Below the pieces are notes generated by a model, which saw only the letters and a list, made by a program, of their open reading frames with translations, ran no database searches and was not told the origin of the DNA. Of a stretch of DNA of 64,000 nt, positions 34,101 through 44,945 are shown piece after piece. Origin of the DNA: Ariolimax columbianus (Eukaryota > Mollusca > Gastropoda > Stylommatophora > Arionidae). Both the position numbers and the translations under genes were made by a program. The DNA lies in the NCBI GenBank assembly GCA_036924085.1, contig JAVGWX010000009.1:58134331-58198330 (forward strand), written 5' to 3'. Position 1 is the stretch's first letter, and every line of letters starts with the position of its first letter.

Positions 34101-34659
34101 TGTTCTTCACACTTTATTTATCCGACACACGTCACTATATCAGAGACGTAAAGGGGAAGTTGCAAGCGTCCTCTGGCCCCAAGGGAGGCGAGATCAGCGT
34201 CTAGTCATAGTGTAGATTGGCGAAAGACAGGGAGATCCCGTGTACTTAAACGAACTCTTGATAGTTAAACATCTCGAAGAGTTTACTGCTAACCGCTATC
34301 TGCACATTTTGTTGTTAAAATACTCAATTACATAATTGACCTTCCTCCAGGGCTAGTATTCGCAAGAGGTAAAGATCACAAAATGAAGATGTATTACGGA
34401 TAACCTTCTGCTACCTGACAGCAGGCATACCCTGCCTATTTGAGCACTGGAATTTCAAGAAATGAATCATAGCTCGTTGTTTGTGACATATTAGACTTCC
34501 GGGGTCTAACAAGCTTCCTGCCTCTTCGACAAACAGCAATGGCCAGTTCGTGAAATTGTTGATAATGGACAGTTAAACCCAGGGGTTTGTCTATTTATAA
34601 TGTTATCGTTGCACCTTCCCCGAGCCTAGTAGGCGCACGAAGTAAATCAACCGTCGTTG
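34101..34659. other. Spacer with a family C element fragment
   Basis: A block at 34340-34445 (cagggctagta, cgcaagaggtaaagatcaca, gtattacggataaccttc, gctacctgacagcaggcata) recurs at 57.29-57.41 kb and, decayed, at 58.83-58.92 kb. I call it family C. A shorter echo lies at 34610-34645. The rest is unrecognised. Confidence 0.6.
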
Positions 34660-34925
34660 TCGCTACATGTTATTGTTATTGTCGTGTAATGCCCACAATC
34701 AATAAGTCTACTCTTGTGTGCGCCCTTAAAAGGACGTTAAGGGACGGGTTGTAGTTGTCACCCTTACATCTTGAGCATGATGATGAAGGTGGACCGGGAT
34801 CCTCCAGCTGGTTGTACTATGCTTGACTTCATCTGCGTGGCGCTCATTGCTATGGGGATTACATCGATCCACATCTAGTCAACCTGTTTCAAGGGAACGC
34901 TAGATGGAAGAGAGATAGTGGTCTT
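34660..34925 (+). mobile_element. Dispersed element family B, copy 3
   Basis: A fairly complete copy: gcccacaatcaataagtc, tgtgtgcgcccttaaaagga, cgttaagggacgggttgtag, tgatgaaggtggaccgggat, gctatggggattacatcgat, gggaacgctagatggaagag. It leads directly into the 37-bp array. Confidence 0.8.
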
Positions 34926-35625
34926 GGTCAGTGTGTTGTGCCTGACCCTGACACGACGTCCTGGTCAGTGTGTTGTACCTGACCCTGACACGACTTCCTG
35001 GTCAGTGTGTTGTGCCTGACCCTGACACGACGTCCTGGTCAGTGTGTTGTGCCTGACTCTGACACGACGTCCTGGTCAGTGTGTTGTCCCTGACACGACT
35101 TCCTGGTCAGTGTGTTGTGCCTGACCCTGACACGACTTCCTGGTCAGTGTGTTGTTCCTGACCCTGACACGACGTCCTGGTCAGTGTGTTGTGCCTGACT
35201 CTGACACGACGTCCTGATCAGTGTGTTGTGCCTGACCCTGACACGACGTCCTGGTCAGTGTGTTGTGCCTGACCCTGACACGACGTCCTGGTCAGTGTGT
35301 TGTGCCTACCCTGACACGACTTCCTGGTCAGTGTGTTGTGCCTGACCCTGACACGACGTCCTGGTCAGTGTGTTGTGCCTGACCCCGTCCTGGTCAGTGT
35401 GTTGTGCCTGACTCTGACACGACGTCCTGGGCAGTGTGTTGTGCCTGACCCTGACACGACGTCCTGGTCAGTGTGTTGTGCCTGACCCTGACACGACGTC
35501 CTGTTCAGTGTGTTGTGGCTGACCCTGACACGACGTCCTGGTCAGTGTGTTGTGCCTGACCCTGACACGACGTCCTGGTCAGTGTGTTGTGCCTGACTCT
35601 GACACGACGTCCTGGATAAAACCAG
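34921..35625. repeat. 37-bp array grown from family B
   Basis: About 19 highly similar units of ctggtcagtgtgttgtgcct plus gaccctgacacgacgtc. The unit is the block at the 3' end of family B, which has inverted arms (ggtcag / ctgacc). One deleted unit lies near 35085 and another near 35385. Confidence 0.93.
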
Positions 35626-35775
35626 CAACAATGAATAACAGTTGCCAATCACAAGGGAAGATGGCCAAAGTCCTAGACAATTGCTGCGAAATGTGTTCTC
35701 TGAAATATGTAAAGACCAACCCTGCCACACTCAGGACACACATGTGGGGATCCAGCTGTGGAATAAATGTGGGTA
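35626..35775. other. Short spacer
   Basis: Ends with an ATT-rich run (35770-35785). No recognised feature. Confidence 0.4.
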
Positions 35776-35779
35776 TTAT

Positions 35780-36350
35780 TATTATTATTTTTTGGCAGCA
35801 CGCTTTTGCTGAGCCCCCGGGGTGGCAATACTCTCTGTGATCTGAGCACCGTCGGTGATACTAGCACGCTGGGTGGTACGGTCTTGTGTAAACGTCTCTT
35901 GGAGGTGACATCAATATTGAATATGTTCAGAGACACTTTCAATGAGTCTGTAGCGTTTATTCTGTCTCCTTGGAGAACGTCTGCTTGTTGTAAGCTCTCC
36001 GGATAACAGGTTCATGAGGATACGGCCATCTGACATGCGAACACCATCTCCCGTCCACCCTAGCTGAGCCAATTTCAGAAGTGTATGCATGCTTATCATG
36101 TCACTATTGCTTAGAGTTTCAGATTTGGACACGTTGTCCTGCCACCTGATCGCTAGTATCCTTATGCAGACAGCTCAAGTGAAAACGATTGAGCTGACTG
36201 GAATGTCTGCTATACACTGTCCATGCCTCACATGCATTCAGCAGAGTGGATAACACCACAACACGATACATCTTGATCTTTGCGGTGACAATGATACCTT
36301 GTCGGCTCCAGACGTTTATCTTGTAGTCTCCAAATCGCAGAGCTCACTTT
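35780..36350 (-). pseudogene. LINE reverse transcriptase C-terminal relic
   Basis: Minus-strand translation in broken frames: MYRVVVLSTLLNACEAWTVY, RHSSQLNRFHLSCLHK, RWQDNVSKSETLSNSDM, HTLLKLAQLGWTGDGVRMSD, GRILMNLLSGEL and LKVSLNIFNIDVTS. These match the conserved order TLLYGAETWT-RCLR-RWQD-LRWAGHV.RM-LLYGEL common after the palm of animal LINE polymerases. The relic at 39.9 kb is of the same type. Confidence 0.8.
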
Positions 36351-36660
36351 AGCAATCAATGAAATGTGCCTTTCGTTGTATTGTGTAACGATAGCAAGTT
36401 CAACTCAAATGTAGAAGTACAATACGCTTTGAATATATGCAGTGACCACAAACCAATCCAGATCTTTTGTTTTGTTTATTTGTTAAACACCATGTACTAT
36501 ATTCTTCCCAAGTATGAATACAGAGCAATTACGCTTCTCAGTGACACTAAGCTCGTATAGGAAATGACACATCATAACTGGCAAATATTTAGATCCCCAG
36601 CAGATCATTTTAACAAACGTGTCATGGTATGTATTAAATGTGTTTGACATCTTTACACTG
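36351..36660. other. Unannotated spacer
   Basis: No recognised feature. Confidence 0.4.
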
Positions 36661-36664
36661 AGCA

Positions 36665-37078
36665 CGGCATGCTCCTTCTTCCCCTTCTTCGTGTTCGCTC
36701 GTTCCCAAACTCCCGCCTCCAAGCCATGAAAATAGCTTTGCAAGTAGCAGGATGTTGTCTGGAAAACGTAGTTTACAGCTTCACTGCGATATTTGCACAT
36801 TGTTTAGTACCTGGTTAGCCTTTACTCTACGATACCTTCTCCTTAGCCATTCTGCTCCATTGCGGCCTGTTATCCAGAATCACCGCGTGGAGGTGTAGAA
36901 GGGTCTTGGCAGCTCTCGTTCGCTGGCCCTGATGCTAGCAGTCAGCAATGGGTTGCTGGCCACTGCAACGCATGCAGTGCTCAGCATCAGGACCCCCCCC
37001 CCCCCCCCGCCTCACACGATTCGAACCAGCTAAATCGGGATTATAAACCAATCACACAACGCCTAGACCACCAAATAT
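36665..37078 (-). mobile_element. SINE family A copy 6, with tRNA-like head
   Basis: Minus strand. It opens near 37078 with a tRNA-like head (A-box-like tggtctaggcgttgtgtg; perfect B box ggttcgaatc, about 37017-37026). A G-run follows (C13-14 on the plus strand, about 36992-37007), then the family A body through cagtcagca, ctccacgcggtgattctgg, gcaaatatcgcagtgaagc and ctccaagccatg to the tail. This copy suggests that family A is a tRNA-derived SINE and that the other copies are 5'-truncated. Confidence 0.78.
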
Positions 37079-37430
37079 CGGTTGAAAGCCAATTAAGAAC
37101 AAGGGACACAATCCTGTCTTAGTCGTACGTTTATTCAATCAATGAACAGCATCGATTAGACACTATAAACGTGTTAAACAGCTGTTCTCTGCTCGTGTTT
37201 ATCCCAAGAGCATGTTTTGTTATGATCTAACGTGGTGCGTATGTACCACAGCCAAACGTGATCAATACCCACTTTGTTGGCTTATTGCTTTCATCCTCGT
37301 GTTCACTCTTGAAAGTCCGTTACATTATTATTATGTTGTATGTGTAAGGTTCATGAAACATCGGCCACGAAAGATTTGCATGCGTCATATGCGTCGCTTG
37401 CATTTGGAGACTCGGTGTATGTCCGGCTTC
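37079..37430. other. Spacer before the 29-bp array
   Basis: A 129-codon frame starting at 37212 runs into the array. It has hydrophobic stretches but no recognised domain. Confidence 0.35.
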
Positions 37431-37439
37431 TGGCAGATC

Positions 37440-38035
37440 ATGTATTTTCTGCAGCAGACCCACATAACACTCATGTATTCTAGGAGGGACCCACATACCA
37501 CTCATGTATTGTGGCGGGCCCACATACCACTCATGTATTGTAGCGGGCCCACATATAACTCATGTATTATAGCGGGCCCACATACCACTCATGTATTGTA
37601 ACTGGCCCACATACCATTCATGTATTGTAGCGGGCCCACATACCACTCATGTATTGTAGCAGGCCCACATAGCACTCGTGTACTGTAGCAGGCCCACATA
37701 GCACTCATGTACTGTAGCAGGCCCACATAGCACTCATGTACTGTAGCGGGCCCACATACCACTCATGTGTTGTAGCGGGCCCACATACCACTCATGTATT
37801 GTAGCAGGCCCACATAGCACTGATGTACTGTAGCGAGCCCACATACCACTCAATTATTGTAACAGGGCCACAATCCACGCATTTATTGTAACGGGCCCAC
37901 ATACTACCCATGTATTGTAGCAGGGCCACAGACCCTTCATTGAATGTAACATACGCACAGACCACTCAGTTCTTGTAATAGGACCACATACCCCTAATTT
38001 ATGTTACAGCCTACAATGCCGGTCATTTACTGTTA
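37440..38035. repeat. 29-bp array, left domain
   Basis: About 20 units of gtagcgggcccacataccac plus tcatgtatt. Units decay toward 37,860-38,035. Confidence 0.92.
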
Positions 38036-38566
38036 CAGACCCACAAACCTCTCATGTTATACGATACCTCACAAATGTCTCATTATCTACAATATTCCAC
38101 AAACCTCTCATTTACTGTTACAGGTCCACAAACCTCTCATTTACTGTTAGATGTCCCCAAACCTCTCATTTACTGTTACAGGTCCACAAACCTCTCATTT
38201 ACTGTTAGAGGTCCACAAATCTCTCATTTACTGTTAGAGGTCCACAAACCTCTCATTTACTGTTACAGGTCCACAAACCTCTCATTTACTGTTAGAGGTC
38301 CACAAATCTCTCATTTACTGTTAGAGGTCCACAAACCTCTCATTTACTGTTACAGGTCCACACACCTCTCATTTACTGTTAGAGGTCCACAAACCTCTCA
38401 TTTACTGTTAGAGGTCCACAAACCTCTCATTTACTGTTAGAGGTCCACACACCTCTCATTTACTGTTACAGGTCCACAAACCTCTCATTTACTGTTACAG
38501 GTCCACAAACCTCTCATTTACTGTTACAGGTCCACAAACCTCTCATTTACTGTTAGAGGTCAGTTT
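38036..38566. repeat. 29-bp array, right domain
   Basis: About 18 very similar units of ggtccacaaacctctcattt plus actgttaga. It has the same 29-bp period as the left domain, and a clear alignment between the two monomers (cat.ta.tgt.ac.gg.ccaca.ac.ct) shows common origin. Confidence 0.93.
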
Positions 38567-38698
38567 TAAAATATGTCAAATACTGCGGAGGGTTTCTCTC
38601 AAATATCAGGCTATGCTCGAGACGACCTACACGTGCGTAAAGGCTTTCTCACTTCTGAAATATGTCAAGAACAAAGCATGATCACATCTGCCAGACTG
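38567..38698. other. Short spacer
   Basis: No recognised feature. Confidence 0.4.
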
Positions 38699-39345
38699 TT
38701 TACGTGTAGCTACAAGCGACTTCTTCTTGGACATCACTGAACTTGTGACGTGTAGCTACAAGCGACTTCTTCTTGGACATCACTGAACTTGTGACGTGTA
38801 GCTACAAGCGACTTCTTCTTGGACATCACTGAACTTCTCACGTGTAGCTACAAGCGACTTCTTCTTGGACATCACTGAACTTGTGACGTGTAGCTACAAG
38901 CGACTTCTTCTTGGACATCACTGAACTTCTGACGTGTAGCTACAAGCGACTTCTTCTTGGACATCACTGAACTTCTGACGTGTAGCTACAAGCGACTTCT
39001 TCTTGGACATCACTGAACTTCTGACGTGTAGCTACAAGCGACTTCTTCTTGGACATCACTGAACTTCTGACGTGTAGCTACAAGCGACTTCTTCTTGGAC
39101 ATCACTGAACTTCTGACGTGTAGCTACAAGCGACTTCTTCTTGGACATCACTGAACTTCTGACGTGTAGCTACAAGCGACTTCTTCTTGGACATCACTGA
39201 ACTTCTGACGTGTAGCTACAAGCGACTTCTTCTTGGACATCACTGAACTTCTGACGTGAAGCTACAAGCGACTTCTTCTTGGACATCACTGAACTTCTGA
39301 CGTGTAGCTACAAGTGACTTCTCATTGGATATCACTGAACTTCTG
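38699..39345. repeat. 46-bp array, highly homogeneous
   Basis: About 14 units of gacgtgtagctacaagcgac plus ttcttcttggacatcactga and acttct. Nearly all units are identical (gtgacg versus ctgacg at the join). Only the last unit is diverged (aagtgacttctcattgg). The homogeneity suggests recent expansion. Confidence 0.95.
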
Positions 39346-39544
39346 AGTGCCTAACAAGCTCAAGGATGTCATTAACCCGGGGTGTGTTTTAAAAAGGTAT
39401 GTTTTTTTTAAAAACTGAAACCCAGTAGATTGCATGGTCCTCGCGCACTTAATATTACACGTGAACGGTGCTCGCAATCTTAAAAGGTTGAGAACCTCTG
39501 GAATAAACTTTGGAGGAAGATACAACACAGTGAATTAGATGAGA
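39346..39544. other. Short spacer
   Basis: No recognised feature. Confidence 0.4.
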
Positions 39545-39808
39545 GAAGACAGAGATTCTAATCCAGAGTCAGCGAACCAGAGCTAACCAAGACCATCTTG
39601 CACCTCTAAGCGCCGACCCTGGAAACAGGCTGCACTAGTGTAGTTTTGTAAAGAGCACAGAGATTGCAGTGAGAAGCTAAACTCAGTACTCAAGAAAGCC
39701 GGCTAAAACCAGATGCGGCTGGTGGAAATGCGCAGCTTCGCTGTAAACTGCGACACTACGTTATGACGTCCTATTTCACGACGAACGAAGAGGAAGACGA
39801 AGAAGTTT
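39545..39808 (+). mobile_element. SINE family A copy 7, variant subfamily
   Basis: Contains agagtcagcgaaccagagct, then the variant middle aacaggctgcactagtgtag, gatgcggctggtggaaatgc, gctgtaaactgcgacac and a GAA-rich end (cgaagaggaagacgaagaag). It groups with the copy at 3.95 kb. Confidence 0.78.
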
Positions 39809-39884
39809 AGACTTTGACAGTGAGAATAGTTTTCAACATGTTTCTTCTTCCGTTACATATTTCCGTATTATAACCCACATTGGG

Positions 39885-40520
39885 TTTTAGGAATGACCTC
39901 ATCAGCTCTTGGTAGGCTCTCACAGAGTGTGGGGAATAGCAACATGATGACGATCTCCACAAAGATTACAGTGTACAGCTCCTGTGTGATTAGTACCCTG
40001 CTCTATGCCAGCGAAACATGGTCTATGCATGCCTCACATGAAAGAAGGCTAAATGCTTTTCATATGCGTTGCCTGAGGTGCATACTTTCATGGAGTGACA
40101 GAGTGACAAACATCGACGTGTTGGACCATGCAGAGGTTGCTAGTTTAGTTCGATCCTTCGCCAGCGCCGCTGTGGCTTGGTTACGTGTGCAGAATGAAGG
40201 ATGGGCGAGTACTAAAAGATATCCTATACGGAGAGCTGACCACGGGCACGCGTAACCATAGTAGACCCTTCCTCAGCTACACAGATGTTTGCAAGCGTGA
40301 CCCGAAAGAGTTGTATGTGAACACCTGCAGCTGGGAGTAAAGTGTCGAAGACAGACCCGACTAGAGGCAGGCTTTGTATGTCTGCAGACAGGGGAAGACA
40401 AGATACGTCAAGATGCAGACTCCAAACCGACGCAGCGAAAGCAAGGCAACAACTGACTACGTCCCCTCACTAACGTGAAATCCATTGTCTCTCAAGACTG
40501 ACAGGATGCCAATCACCAAG
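39885..40520 (+). pseudogene. LINE reverse transcriptase C-terminal relic
   Basis: A 120-codon open frame (39893-40255) reads SSALGRLSQSVGNSNMMTIS, KITVYSSCVISTLLYASETW, RRLNAFHMRCLRCILSWSDR and VTNIDVLDHAEVASL. After a shift it continues YGELTTGTRNHSRPFLSY, DVCKRDPKELYVN. This is the thumb-to-tail part of a LINE polymerase. The 'HVCRM' block is replaced by unrelated residues and stops follow, so it is inactive. Confidence 0.82.
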
Positions 40521-40905
40521 ACCCACAATATTTGATCCATACCCAGTGTTAAACATTAATCGTACTTTCTGCACGGTAACTGTACTTTCTGTATTTGTGT
40601 TATGCAAGTGTTTCTATAATCGGGATCGTTACTAACAGAAATAATGATCGACACAATTCGGCAACTATAAAGTATTTACGTAGACTGCTGAGATGGTACT
40701 TCATTTTGTTTTAGAATGATTACAAAGTCAAGCCCTGTCGCACTTTTGTCTCTCAGTGAGTGTCCCCGCCAACTTATTGATGTTATGTGCACACCGCGAA
40801 GTCTCCTAGAACTTTAACGATGCAGTCGTCTTACCATAAAACTCTCCCAGGGAACCTCATCAATCGTAATAAACACAGTAATTATGTGTTTTAAAATATT
40901 TTTTG
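40521..40905. other. Unannotated spacer
   Basis: No recognised feature. Confidence 0.4.
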
Positions 40906-40907
40906 AA

Positions 40908-40992
40908 GATGATAGGGAGCAGTTGGCAGAGCGGATTGAATGTTGGGCTTATGTCCACAATGACGTGAGTTCAAAACCTAGTTAAGACATAT
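40908..40992 (+). mobile_element. tRNA-derived SINE head
   Basis: An A-box-like ttggcagagcggattgaatg and, about 45 bases on, a B-box-like gagttcaaaacc, as in a tRNA. Downstream sequence (a T-rich run, then unrelated DNA) suggests a SINE body rather than a functional tRNA gene. Confidence 0.6.
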
Positions 40993-41485
40993 ATTGTTTT
41001 TTTAATGTGGGAAAAACTAAAACCTAGCTTGTATAGATTGTGGTGACTACATATGCGAGCGGCCTTTATTCATCAACAGTATAAAAGCTGCACCTCAGCA
41101 ATGTGAGCAAACGGCATTACGATGGTATGTTATAGATGGCTGCTCATTTCTGTTCAGTTCGCATTTTCTCTTCATGTGAACCATAGTTTCAGCGTGTCTC
41201 ATTACAGAATACCTGCATCCAAGAACTTGTTGTGGTGATCTCTGTAGCAAAGATCTTACGTGGTGTCTTTGCTAACTCCATGCACAACCTGCTTTAGTTA
41301 CTCGATTTTCACGACGTGCTTAGAGACACACTGACCCTATTCTATCCACACCGAACACCAACCTGGCAAGCCTTCCTTCTTATCATTCCTTTTCGTATCC
41401 TTCTTATTCTTTCCCTTCTTCCATCCGCTTCTTATTTCTTCTTTTTCTACTTCTTCAACTTAATCTTCTTAAAACCGCGTCCAAT
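40993..41485. other. Unannotated spacer
   Basis: Contains a TTC-rich patch (about 41365-41470). Otherwise nothing is recognised. Confidence 0.4.
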
Positions 41486-41489
41486 TGTT

Positions 41490-42280
41490 TAAAAAAAAAA
41501 ATGTGATTCGTTATTCTAGATATGCAGTCCTGTTGCCAGAACAAAGTTCAGTTTTTTCTAGGTCTGTACGACAACCCCATAGCAAGTACTTCAGATCTAC
41601 ACCATGTGGTCACGTTTGGCTTTACATGTCTTTGTGGACTGGCCAGCCTTGTAGGATATGTTCCAGTATCTGGTTTCGGGTTGCACATGAACATTCATTT
41701 GTGTGGGATATCTTGAGCCGATAGAAGTAACCTAGTTGTCTGTAGTGGTATGTTCTCAGGCTGAACAAAGTACATGTTGTTGGTTGGCGTCTTTGATAGC
41801 GCAGATTGTGTCAAATCTATCGTTTGCATACATTTATGTCTTCCATATATAGTTGTAACGCTTATGAACGATAGTCGTATCTTCTCGGCACAGCACTGTA
41901 AATGGATGAATTGCTCTATTTTGCTACTATATCTGGATAGTACATCAACTCTCTACTTCCTGAAATTCCAGTGTGAGGGTAGTCAGGATAGGGCAACCGT
42001 TGAGGTTCTTTGGAAAACTGTTAGATCTTGGTGCTTATTTACTGAAGCATGCGTTCTCTTATGGTGTTACAGAATGACTGAAGTAATGAGCTGCAATCAT
42101 TATTTGCAGGTTGATCTGGTAAGCACTCTCGGTGCCTGGAAAAGTTATGTGGATTCTTTCATACAATTAGAGGAAATCTTCCCTGCTGAGGAAGCTTTGC
42201 GGGCTATTTGTTCTTGTATAAATGCCTCCTCCTCCATTACATACTGCTTCCATTGCGTATCTATCAGACTAGCAGTTCAT
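41490..42280 (-). pseudogene. I-like LINE relic: RNase H and C-terminal finger
   Basis: The 180-codon plus-strand frame here is a shadow. On the minus strand, broken frames read GGGIYTRTNSPQSF, YPHTGISGSRELMYY (RNase H 'IPSHCGI.GNE.AD' region), LCSLRTYHYRQLGYFYRLKI, SHTNECSCATRNQILEHIL and VDLKYLLWGCRTDLEKT. The last three match the LRTGH...LKI..T.EC.CG....EHLLQ...DL.KLWGS tail of RNase H-bearing LINEs. Both cysteines of the finger's first pair are present (ECSC). Confidence 0.78.
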
Positions 42281-42558
42281 TCGATGTACTTGATCACACT
42301 TGTCCACATATTTTAAGCGCTGTTTTTTTGCGTTCGCCTAGACGCTGTTTGATTGTGGACTACTTTGTCAACGTAAGATATGGTCACGAAAGGGACCTGC
42401 ACGAAGCTTGTAGCTAACAAAGAGGTCGGTCGTCCTCTGGAAACGATGTTCAATTGGTCAATACTTATATATTTGGAGAGAGAGACAGAGAGAAAGAGAG
42501 AGTAAAGAACTTCAAGCTGACCATTATTAATCTCGGTCACAATGCTACATCTTAGATC
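42281..42558. other. Short spacer with a GA tract
   Basis: A GAGA-rich patch lies at 42475-42505. Otherwise no feature. Confidence 0.45.
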
Positions 42559-42559
42559 A

Positions 42560-42692
42560 GACATTCAGGTCAGGTTAGGTCATCATGTAACCAGTGACGT
42601 CGTTTGGGCACACATGAAGACATCCTCACAAACCCACGTCACCCTTCTCTGTCAGCGGCGGCTGCCTGCGCCTCTTCTGATCGGAGATTGAG
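42560..42692 (-). pseudogene. VPQRP-family LINE 3' end fragment
   Basis: Minus-strand translation AAAADREG, then RGFVRMSSCVPKRRHW, the same tail as at 53.24 kb (SSCVPQRPHRLRDDL). Only the end of the element is present. Confidence 0.72.
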
Positions 42693-43374
42693 TTCATTGA
42701 TTTATTGGAGTGTTTGTTAAGCTTATAACTATTCGTTATTTGTCATAATTTGTTATTTGAATCTTATCATTATTTGTTTCAAAAGTTATTTCTCAGTACG
42801 ACTGTTCCATATGTTTTTCATTTTTTTTAATGCTTGTTCTTTTTAAAATAAAAACTGTTGGTTTTTCAAAAAGCTTTTATAAAAATGTGTAATCAATGGC
42901 TTTTTTTCTTGTGTCTCTTGTATTTACATAGTGATGTCATTTCTCAACCAAGTGGCTGCTTAATTTTATTCATTTCGTGTTGTTGTTTCTCTTTTTAGAT
43001 GGTAATTGTGTATATCCGGCTCTGTAATCACTGGTCGCTTTTTTCTACTTTCATTAAAAATAATATCCTGAAATGTTGAAGCTTGTTGTAAATTAATGTT
43101 TTGCTTTTTGATTTTGTTTGTTTATGTAACCAGCTATTTAGTTTCTCAATCGCTAAACCATTTTTTGTTTAATGCTTGGGAGCGCCTGTTGTAATATTAT
43201 TATTTTGGGTAGAATTGTTAATTTTTTAAAGTTCTCCGGAAATATGAGAGGTTGCAGATGTTGTTGTTGTTGTTGTTCGAATCTGCTGGTCACTCTTAAT
43301 TGTGTGCCTGTTATGTCTAGTTACACTGGCTCATTGTAACCAGAGGTGTACTGAAGAAGGTGTTTCCATGTCCT
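42693..43374. other. AT-rich stretch without recognised feature
   Basis: T-rich DNA with no open frame of note and a short GTT run near 43260. Confidence 0.45.
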
Positions 43375-43375
43375 C

Positions 43376-43495
43376 TTAGTCGTGGTTCTCTGTCAGTTGA
43401 CCACTATGGCAATCACAATGTCGATTCTCACCTCGTTAGCCAGACTTTTGTGAAGAATGGCCGTTCCGTGATCACTGCGTGGAAATGATGTGTGG
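43376..43495 (+). mobile_element. Dispersed element family B, copy 4 (short)
   Basis: Decayed family B middle and end (caatgtcgattctcacctcg, ttagccagacttttgtgaag), leading into a local array. Confidence 0.6.
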
Positions 43496-43815
43496 GTCTT
43501 GGTCAGTATGTTGTGTTGAGACCCAACTGATGCGCGGGTCTTTGTCAGTATGTTGTGTTGAGACCCAACTGATGTGCTAGTCTTGGTTAATATGTTGTGC
43601 TGGGACCTAACTGATGTGCGGGTCTTGGTCAAAATGTTGTGCTGGGACCCAACTGATGTGCGGGTCTTGGTCAATATGTTGTGCTGGGACCCAACTGATG
43701 TGCGAGTCTTTGTCAGTATGTTGTGATGGGACCCAACTGATGTGTGAGTCTTGGCCGGTATGTTGTGCGGATACCAAACTGATGTGTGAGTCTTGGTCAG
43801 TATGTTGTACTTAGA
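43486..43815. repeat. 42-bp array grown from family B
   Basis: Seven to eight units contain gggtcttggtcagtatgttg plus tgctgggacccaactgatg. The core tggtcagtatgttgtg is the same point of family B that expanded independently at 34.9 kb. Because 42 is a multiple of 3, both strands show repetitive open frames. Confidence 0.9.
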
Positions 43816-44398
43816 CCTTGCCATTGGCCTGTCTCCCTAACAACTGTTGACTCACACATTTAATTATAAGCATTGTGTTACAACTAATTAAAAGCTACAG
43901 TTGAACTGGATTCAAATGTATATTGGTTAGCGCACGCGGACTTCTTGTCTGTTTAGCCTTGAAGTGGGGTGGGGGGGGGGGGGGGGGGGGGACTTGCGTG
44001 TATCACTGATCCCAAAACCATGCCAGAAGAGGCAATAATTTCCAGAAGGTTAACACAGACTGGACAAGTCAAAGGGGAGAGATCAAACAAAAATCAACTC
44101 GCCTAGAGTAAAATAGGCTGGATCAAGGCCAACCAACTAGATCCATTAAAACAAAGCTGGTTACAAAAACACTAACATCAAATAGAATCAATTAGTCTTA
44201 GGAAAGGGAGGGTCTCAGAATAGGAAAATTAAATAAACTCCTGACCTGGTACCTTAACTGGAGATAGGCAGGATCGAACTTGCATGAGGAGGGTTGTCAA
44301 TGGCCTATGTTCTGAAAGGTCGCATTGAGTGACTAAATTTACATAGGAGAACGTGTATACATGACATACCTACTGGATTACTGGACCTCCCGTTACTA
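43816..44398. other. Spacer with a 21-base G run
   Basis: The G run lies at 43971-43991, with GGGG just before it. A weak B-box-like ggatcgaact occurs near 44271. Otherwise nothing is recognised. Confidence 0.5.
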
Positions 44399-44399
44399 T

Positions 44400-44945
44400 G
44401 AAACGGTTACACCGCTTCGGGTACCCACCCATCGCTGCCATTGTCTTCTGTCTTGGCCCACAGTGGACCAGGGTGTGATAAGTTTCTCGTCTGTGGCATC
44501 GTGAATGTTGTTTCTGAGTTCGAAGAAGTATCTCCCTTTGTCGATTTCTGTCTCGTGGTTACCAGACTTCTTCCGCTGTTCTCCAACTGTCATCAGTTCT
44601 CCGAATCAGGTGACCAGCCCAGCGATGCTTTACCTCGTCTGCGTGGGTAACTGCAACCTTCACCATTGCCATTTGATGTACGTCGGTGTTGTGAAGACTT
44701 TTCAAACGTTATTTGGGGAGCTTGATGCCGATCATGGTTCTCTCGAGGCAGCCTTGAGTCACTCTGAGCTTCGATTCCATTTCTTTTGCAAGGGACCACG
44801 TTTCTGCAGCAACAAACATCAACCCAGAAATAACAAGACGACGTCGCGCGGGCAGGGCGACATTCTCATCCAGAATCACGGCACTAGACCATACCCACGA
44901 CCAGAGTCTGCTCTCTTCTCTATTCAACTCCAGTTCTCCCTGCAA
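44400..44945 (-). pseudogene. LINE reverse transcriptase C-terminal relic
   Basis: Minus-strand translation: ETWSLAKEMESKLRVTQGCL, ERTMIGIKL, then AGHLIRRTDDSW after a shift, PRDRNRQREIL, and a final QRWVGTRSGV. The order ETW-RAMERxMLGI-WAGH.AR..D.RW is typical of the tail of animal LINE polymerases. It is a family distinct from the other relics listed. Confidence 0.72.

Noticed and set aside
40908..40992. Functional tRNA genes at the tRNA-like heads (here and at 2.7, 9.2, 37.0, 56.9 and 58.6 kb)
   Set aside because: A and B boxes are visible, but I could not build a full acceptor stem and anticodon arm. Where several copies exist, a non-tRNA body follows, as in SINEs.
41774..42316. 180-codon plus-strand frame as a membrane protein gene
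   Set aside because: The opposite strand encodes recognisable RNase H and finger blocks of a LINE (LRTYHYRQLGYFYRLKI, SHTNECSC). The plus frame is a shadow.
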